DNA of 64,000 bases from CAVXHQ01 sp963789535 (GTDB taxonomy: Bacteria; Pseudomonadota; Alphaproteobacteria; Rhodobacterales; Rhodobacteraceae). Numbering within the stretch: the stretch's first letter is position 1; every line of letters starts with the position of its first letter. Positions 59,543 through 64,000 of the stretch are shown one piece after another. A model generated the notes under the pieces. It was not told where the DNA came from and did no database searches. It saw only the letters and a program-made list of their open reading frames with translations. Where the stretch lies: positions 558,001 to 622,000 of the forward strand of contig CAWBKU010000004.1 in assembly GCA_963789535.1 (NCBI GenBank), in the 5' to 3' direction. The position numbers and the translations under genes are program-made.

Positions 59543-59863
59543 ATCGCCTGTCTGCCCCGTTGCTGTCTGCCGTGCCGCCTATCGGCGGCCACGATAAATT
59601 CGATGTCGTCGTATCACACGTCGGAAATCCGTTTCGCCAAGAAGAGCGCGTGCCGACTGAAATGGCCAGTGGGATTACCCTTACCCCTGCGCACTGTAGC
59701 TGTCATGCCCGAATCGGGCGATCGGGAGGTGGGGAGACGATGGGATGAAACCCTGTCCTGCGGGTCGTCGCGGCGGCGTGCCCCTGTGGAAACGGTGCCG
59801 CGTCCGGCAACGACGGACCCTCCGGGGGGAGTTGTTGCGGCAACGTGAACCGGGGGGAGCGCC
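59543..59863. other. 321-nt divergent-side spacer with repeat element and candidate promoter
   Basis: No gene was found. It holds a candidate minus-strand promoter for the secretion genes (TTGGCG, 18 nt, TGATAC; 59611-59640), a GCCCGA-A-TCGGGC palindrome near 59708, the GATGGGATGAAACCCTGTCC segment (59740-59759) and copy E of the dispersed repeat. The last two recur in the same order at 42.5-42.6 kb. Confidence 0.5.
59814..59848 (-). repeat. 35-bp dispersed repeat, copy E
   Basis: Same orientation and sequence as copy D (CGGACCCTCCGGGGGGAGTT then GTTGCGGCAACGTGA). It ends 15 nt before the stop codon of the penicillin-binding protein gene. Confidence 0.85.
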
Positions 59864-62071
59864 CTAGTTGGTGCCGTTCAGGATGTTGTTGAGGACCGAA
59901 TTGATGTCCTGACCGGTGGCGGGCTCGGCCGGGCGCGGGGGTTGGCCGAAGGCCTCTTCGAGGGCGCGGTCGACGGCGGGGGAGGTGACGTTGTCCGAGG
60001 CCGCCTCGGACAGGAGGCCGGGCGTGCCGGCGGGGGCAGGCTCGCTCATCGGCAGGGGCGAGACGGGCTGACCGGCGAGCACCCCCTCCATGGTCCGGCG
60101 AAAGATTTCGGCCGGCAGACCGCCGCCGGTGACTTCCCGGAGTGGTTCGTTGTTGTCGTTGCCCATCCAGACGCCGACCACGTAGTCCCCCGAAAAGCCG
60201 ATGAACCAAGCGTCGCGATAGCCGCTCGTGGTGCCGGTCTTGCCCGCGATCTGGACGCCGTCGATGCGCGCGCGGGTGCCGGTGCCGCCCTCGACGACGC
60301 GGTACATCATCCAGGTCAGTTCGCGGGCCGCCTCTTCGCGGATCACCCGTTCGCCGATGCCGCCCGTCGTTTCCATCACCGGCGCGTCGTCGCCCTGGAA
60401 CGACAGGTCGATCATGCCGTAGGGCGTGACCGACGAGCCGCCGTTCAGGATGCCGGCATAGGCGCCGGTCATCTCGATGAGGGTGGATTCCGAGGCGCCG
60501 AGCGCAATGGCGGGCCCGGCGGCGAGGTCGGACGAGATGCCGAACATCTCGGCCACCGTGCGCACGCTCTCGAGGCCCACCTCCATCGCCACCTCGACGG
60601 TGGGGATGTTGCGGCTGCCTTGCAGCGCATCGGCGAGGTTGATCGGCCCGACGAAGCGGTTGTCGTAGTTCGACGGACTCCACGGCGGCGACCCGGGGAT
60701 GGTGATGGTGATCGGGCGGTCGTCGACCACGTCGAAGGGGGAATACCCCAGATCGAGGGCGGCGGCATAGACGAAGGGCTTGAACGACGATCCGGTCTGG
60801 CGCAGCGCCTGCGTGGCACGGTTGAACGCGAAGGTGGCGCGCACATCGCGCCCGCCGACCATCGCGCGCACCGCGCCGTCCGCCGACATCACCACGATCG
60901 CCGCCTCCGCCACCGATTCCTCGCTGAGCCTTTCGCTGAACACCGACAGCAGGGCGCCCTCTGCGGCGCTCTGGATGCGGGGATCGAGGGTGGTGCGGAT
61001 GATGACGTCCTCGGTCGTGTCGCGGGTAAAGAATTCGGGTCCGGTTTCCATCACATAGTCGGCGAAATAGCCGCCCGCCGCCTGAGCCGCGGCCGCCGAA
61101 AGCGTCGCGGGATTGGCCAGCGCGTCGGCGGCGGCGGCGGCCGACAGATACCCCTGCTCCTCCATCAACCGGACGACGACGGCGGCGCGGTCCTGCGCCC
61201 GGTCGAGGCTCGCGGTGGGGGCGAACGAGGACGGCGCCTTGAGCAGCCCGGCCAGCATCCCGGCCTGTGCCGCGTCCACCTGCGATGCCGGGATACCGAA
61301 ATAGCGCTGCGACGCGGCCTCGAAGCCGCGGGCGCCGGCGCCGAGATAGGCGCGGTTGAGATAGATCGTGAGGATCTCTTCCTTGGAATAGGACACCTCC
61401 ATCGCCATGGCGAAGACCATCTCCTGCACCTTGCGCCACAGGGTCGTGCGGCGGCAGTCCGCCTCGTATTCGGTCTCGTTCGCCCAGGTGCGCGGATCGT
61501 AGGGCCGCCCGAGGCAGAGCAGTTTCGCGGTCTGCTGGGTGATCGTCGAGCCGCCGTTGCCCGAGAGCGGACCGCGCCCCTCGCGCAGGTTGATGCGGAT
61601 GGCGGACGCGATGCCCTGCGGGTCGATGCCCGGATGCCACCAGAACCGGCGGTCCTCGGTCGCGACGACGGCATTGCGCAGATCCGGCGACACGGATGCG
61701 GACGTCACCATCCCGCCGAACTGGTCGCCGCGCCAGGCGAAGGTTTCACCGTAGCGGTCCAGCAGCGTGACCGACCCGCGCGACCGCCCGTCGACCAGAT
61801 CCTCGATGGGGGGCAGCGTCGAGGCATAGTAGAACACCCCAGCCCCCAGGAGGAGGGCGGTAACGGCACCGAGGCGCCAGAGGATGCCGAAGATCACCCG
61901 GAAGATGCCCCGCACGAAGGCCGACAGCAGCCCGAGCAGGCCCGGCCGCCGCTTGCGCGGGACGGGCTTGCGGCGGCGCCTGGCGGTCTTGGCGGGGGCC
62001 GCGCGCGGCGCCTCCTTGCCATAGCGCCGGTCTGCCACCAGGGGTCTGTTGCCGGATCCGGAACCGCTCAT
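59864..62071 (-). CDS. class A penicillin-binding protein (PBP1-type)
   Basis: 735-residue bifunctional peptidoglycan synthase. A basic cytoplasmic tail (residues 1-62, with RRRRKPVPRKRR) and one membrane helix (about 64-84) precede the glycosyltransferase domain with VVATEDRRFWWHPGID (catalytic Glu139) and GGSTITQQTAK (173-183). The transpeptidase domain has TGSSFKPF (serine nucleophile near residue 424), SRN and KTGTTSG (near 608). GAGG 5 nt before the ATG at 62071 supports the start. It resembles PbpC/PBP1A-like enzymes of alphaproteobacteria; the exact subgroup is unclear. Confidence 0.93.
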   Translation of the reverse strand: MSGSGSGNRPLVADRRYGKEAPRAAPAKTARRRRKPVPRKRRPGLLGLLSAFVRGIFRVIFGILWRLGAVTALLLGAGVFYYASTLPPIEDLVDGRSRGSVTLLDRYGETFAWRGDQFGGMVTSASVSPDLRNAVVATEDRRFWWHPGIDPQGIASAIRINLREGRGPLSGNGGSTITQQTAKLLCLGRPYDPRTWANETEYEADCRRTTLWRKVQEMVFAMAMEVSYSKEEILTIYLNRAYLGAGARGFEAASQRYFGIPASQVDAAQAGMLAGLLKAPSSFAPTASLDRAQDRAAVVVRLMEEQGYLSAAAAADALANPATLSAAAAQAAGGYFADYVMETGPEFFTRDTTEDVIIRTTLDPRIQSAAEGALLSVFSERLSEESVAEAAIVVMSADGAVRAMVGGRDVRATFAFNRATQALRQTGSSFKPFVYAAALDLGYSPFDVVDDRPITITIPGSPPWSPSNYDNRFVGPINLADALQGSRNIPTVEVAMEVGLESVRTVAEMFGISSDLAAGPAIALGASESTLIEMTGAYAGILNGGSSVTPYGMIDLSFQGDDAPVMETTGGIGERVIREEAARELTWMMYRVVEGGTGTRARIDGVQIAGKTGTTSGYRDAWFIGFSGDYVVGVWMGNDNNEPLREVTGGGLPAEIFRRTMEGVLAGQPVSPLPMSEPAPAGTPGLLSEAASDNVTSPAVDRALEEAFGQPPRPAEPATGQDINSVLNNILNGTN

Positions 62072-62211
62072 CTCAGCCTCATGTCTTTCGACGCCGTCCG
62101 GAGATCCGCGCGGCGCGCGGTCCGGATCTTTTGCGGCACCATAGAGAGTCGCCAACCGAAAGGGGAGTGCCCAATCCGGCGAGGCCCCGATTCAATCCTG
62201 CGCAATTCGAA

Positions 62212-62231
62212 GGCATATTTCGGTATATGCC
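62212..62231. promoter_or_regulatory. palindrome upstream of glnK
   Basis: Perfect 7-bp inverted repeat GGCATAT-TTCGGT-ATATGCC, about 50 nt upstream of a candidate sigma54 promoter and 138 nt before glnK. It may be an operator or activator site (for example NtrC); it could also serve the divergent penicillin-binding protein gene. Confidence 0.45.
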
Positions 62232-62261
62232 CAAATTTTGCGCTTTTGCGGCAGTGCAGCA

Positions 62262-62277
62262 TGGCAGCTCGGGTGCC
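62262..62277 (+). promoter_or_regulatory. candidate sigma54 (-24/-12) promoter of glnK-amtB
   Basis: TGGCAGCTCGGGTGCC keeps GG and GC at the spacing required for RpoN promoters, with mismatches at -14 and -11. Transcription would start about 80 nt before the GTG. Nitrogen control of glnK-amtB is well known, which raises the plausibility, but the sequence is also a TGGCA/TGCCA palindrome. Confidence 0.4.
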
Positions 62278-62368
62278 AAATCTTGATCCTTCGGCCCGCG
62301 CCCGCGCTTGTGGCAGGCAACTGACGGGTGCGTCACGCCCGCAGGATCTGTCAGCGAGGGACGAAGAC

Positions 62369-62707
62369 GTGAAATTCATCATTGCGACGATCAAGCCGTT
62401 CAAACTCGAAGAGGTGCGCGAAGCGCTCACCACGCTCGGCGTGCGCGGCATGATGGTGACCGAGATAAAGGGCTTCGGCTCTCAGTCCGGGCATACGGAG
62501 ATCTACCGGGGCGCGGAATATGCCGTGAACTTCGTCCCCAAGATCAAGCTCGAGATCGTGGTGCCCGATGCGATGGCCGATCAGGTCGTCAGCACCATCG
62601 CCACCACGGCCAAGACCGGCAAGATCGGCGACGGCAAGATCTTCGTGCTCGACGCCGAGAGCGCGCTGCGCGTGCGGACCGGCGAAACCAATGACGACGC
62701 GCTCTGA
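62369..62707 (+). CDS. glnK: nitrogen regulatory protein PII (GlnK type)
   Basis: 112-residue trimeric signal protein that senses 2-oxoglutarate and ATP/ADP and blocks AmtB when nitrogen is plentiful. The T-loop contains the uridylylation site Tyr51 (YRGAEYAVNFVPKIKLE), and the C-terminal GDGKIFVLDAESALRVRTGE is the B-loop/C-loop region. GTG start after GAGGGACGAAGAC. It lies 25 nt upstream of amtB, hence GlnK rather than GlnB. Confidence 0.95.
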   Translation: MKFIIATIKPFKLEEVREALTTLGVRGMMVTEIKGFGSQSGHTEIYRGAEYAVNFVPKIKLEIVVPDAMADQVVSTIATTAKTGKIGDGKIFVLDAESALRVRTGETNDDAL

Positions 62708-62732
62708 GCGGGCGTTGAAAGGAGAGGAACGG

Positions 62733-64000
62733 ATGAGAAACCTGAAAACCCTGCTCGCGGTGCTGATGCTGGCACTGATGACGAGCGTAGCGGCCCCGCA
62801 CCTTGCGATGGCCCAGGAAACGACGACCGAAGAGGTCGAGGCGCCTGCCGACGGAACGGTGGCCGAAGAGGCGGTCCCCGACGTGGCCGCCGAAGAAGAG
62901 ACCGCACCGGTCGCGGGGGTCGATGCCTCGACCGACAGCGTGTTCATCCTCAACAGCCTGCTGTTCCTCGTGGGCGGCTTTCTGGTGTTCTGGATGGCCG
63001 CAGGCTTTGCCATGCTCGAGGGCGGCCTCGTGCGGTCCAAGAACGTGACCATGCAGATGACCAAGAACATCGCGCTGTTCTCGCTGGCGTCGCTGTTCTA
63101 CTATCTGATCGGCTATAACCTGATGTATCCGCTGGGCTCGTGGTCCATCGGCAGCGACGAGACCGGCGGCTATCTTGGCATCCTGTTCGCCCCTGCCGTC
63201 CTCGAGGCCGTGGGCATCGCCCGCGACGGTGCGGACGACTATGGCTATGCCGCGACCGGCTCGGACTTCTTCTTTCAGTTGATGTTCTGCGCCGCCACCG
63301 CCTCGATCGTGTCGGGTGCCCTCGCCGAACGGATCAAGCTGTGGCCGTTCCTGATCTTCACGATCATCCTCGTCGCCTTCATCTATCCGATCCAGGCAAG
63401 CTGGAAATGGGGCGGCGGTTTCCTCGATACGCAATACGGTTTCCTCGACTTTGCCGGGTCGACCGTCGTGCACTCGGTCGGCGGCTGGGCGGCCCTCGTG
63501 GGGGCGATCATCCTCGGGCCGCGGATCGGCAAATATGCCAAGGACGGCAAGGTGATCCCGATGCTCGGCTCGAACCTGCAAATGGCGACACTGGGGACGT
63601 TCATCCTCTGGCTCGGCTGGTTCGGCTTCAACGGCGGCTCGCAACTGGCGATGGGGACCGTGGGCGACGTGGCCGACGTCAGCCGCATCTTCGCCAACAC
63701 GAATGCGTCTGCGGCCGGCGGCGCCATCGCGGCGCTGATCCTGACGCAGCTTCTCTACCGCAAGCCGGACCTGACGATGATCCTGAACGGCGCGCTTGCG
63801 GGCCTCGTCTCGATCACCGCCGAACCGCTGACGCCGACCCTCGGGGCGGCCACGCTGATCGGGGCCGTCGGCGGCGTCATCGTGGTGTTCGCGGTGCCGT
63901 TCCTCGACAAACTGAAGATCGACGACGTCGTCGGCGCGATCCCGGTGCACCTCTTTGCGGGCATCTGGGGCACGCTGGCGGTGGTTCTGACCAACGGCGA
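62733..64000 (+). CDS. amtB: ammonium transporter, 3' end outside window
   Basis: Trimeric ammonium channel; 422 residues are visible and no stop is reached. A signal peptide (MRNLKTLLAVLMLALMTSVA to about residue 27) is followed by about 40 acidic residues (Glu/Ala/Pro/Val) before the first membrane helix (SVFILNSLLFLVGGFLVFWM). Channel features include FQLMFCAATASIVSGALAER, DFAGSTVVHSVGGWAALVGA with the first pore His, and IPVHLFAGIWGTLA with the second. AAAGGAGAGG precedes the ATG. Directly controlled by GlnK, its operon partner. Confidence 0.95.
   Translation, partial: MRNLKTLLAVLMLALMTSVAAPHLAMAQETTTEEVEAPADGTVAEEAVPDVAAEEETAPVAGVDASTDSVFILNSLLFLVGGFLVFWMAAGFAMLEGGLVRSKNVTMQMTKNIALFSLASLFYYLIGYNLMYPLGSWSIGSDETGGYLGILFAPAVLEAVGIARDGADDYGYAATGSDFFFQLMFCAATASIVSGALAERIKLWPFLIFTIILVAFIYPIQASWKWGGGFLDTQYGFLDFAGSTVVHSVGGWAALVGAIILGPRIGKYAKDGKVIPMLGSNLQMATLGTFILWLGWFGFNGGSQLAMGTVGDVADVSRIFANTNASAAGGAIAALILTQLLYRKPDLTMILNGALAGLVSITAEPLTPTLGAATLIGAVGGVIVVFAVPFLDKLKIDDVVGAIPVHLFAGIWGTLAVVLTNG

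Noticed and set aside
1..64000. Search for CRISPR arrays, phage genes or a defence island
   Set aside because: No regularly spaced repeats with unique spacers and no nuclease, methylase, capsid or integrase genes were seen; only a resolvase fragment is present.

Overview
The window looks like a chromosomal segment of an alphaproteobacterium of the order Rhodobacterales (Rhodobacter/Roseobacter-type). The evidence is the GC-rich base composition, the split F0 operon with separate b and b' subunits, the block ffh - chorismate mutase - rpsP - rimM - trmD - rplS - rpmE, and several small proteins that I recognise as typical of that order. The genus cannot be told from this sequence. No tRNA, rRNA, CRISPR array, prophage or intact insertion sequence was seen. 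The only mobile trace is a truncated serine recombinase near 31.2 kb.

Layout. 0-8 kb: end of an unknown gene, a FadR-type GntR regulator, the F0 operon atpI-atpB-atpE-b'-b (minus strand), an ArsR regulator with a candidate operator, a DMT transporter/LysR pair, and azoR. 8-17 kb: a long plus-strand translation block starting with ffh. Four overlapping GNAT acetyltransferases sit between ffh and chorismate mutase, and two sulfotransferase-like genes sit between rimM and trmD. 17-22.6 kb: a small exported protein, a branched-chain aminotransferase, a universal stress protein and smc. 22.8-29.7 kb: a vitamin B12 block in which a cobalamin riboswitch precedes cbtB-cbtA-cobW; cobN follows. 29.7-35.7 kb: a cell-envelope block with two LysM membrane proteins, an LLM flavin enzyme next to the recombinase remnant, and a four-gene exported operon (rhodanese-like protein, LysM protein, two paralogous secreted proteins). 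35.7-40.6 kb: accD-folC, a DUF2383 protein and ilvD. 40.6-56.4 kb: mostly short operons, including a DUF6478 pair, fadH, cinA-GNAT-ompA, map, an FAD reductase-rsmD-ycxB-like operon, a peroxiredoxin, and the tightly overlapping ridA-ugpQ-DUF482-phhB-mscS operon. 56.4-64 kb: a type I secretion ABC/HlyD pair, a class A penicillin-binding protein, and glnK-amtB, the last cut by the window edge.

Themes. Most operons are packed with ATGA stop/start overlaps, which suggests translational coupling. Three repeat families are visible. One is a nearly perfect 35-bp dispersed element found in three intergenic places, in degenerate form in a fourth, and in frame inside cobN. The second is a set of short hairpins about 21 nt long, arranged in tandem at a 24-25 nt period, downstream of four transcription units. 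The third is a 24-nt tandem repeat encoding an octapeptide array at the N-terminus of ATP synthase subunit a. The best candidate for an undescribed system is the rhodanese-LysM-twin secreted protein operon, which has its own clear promoter.
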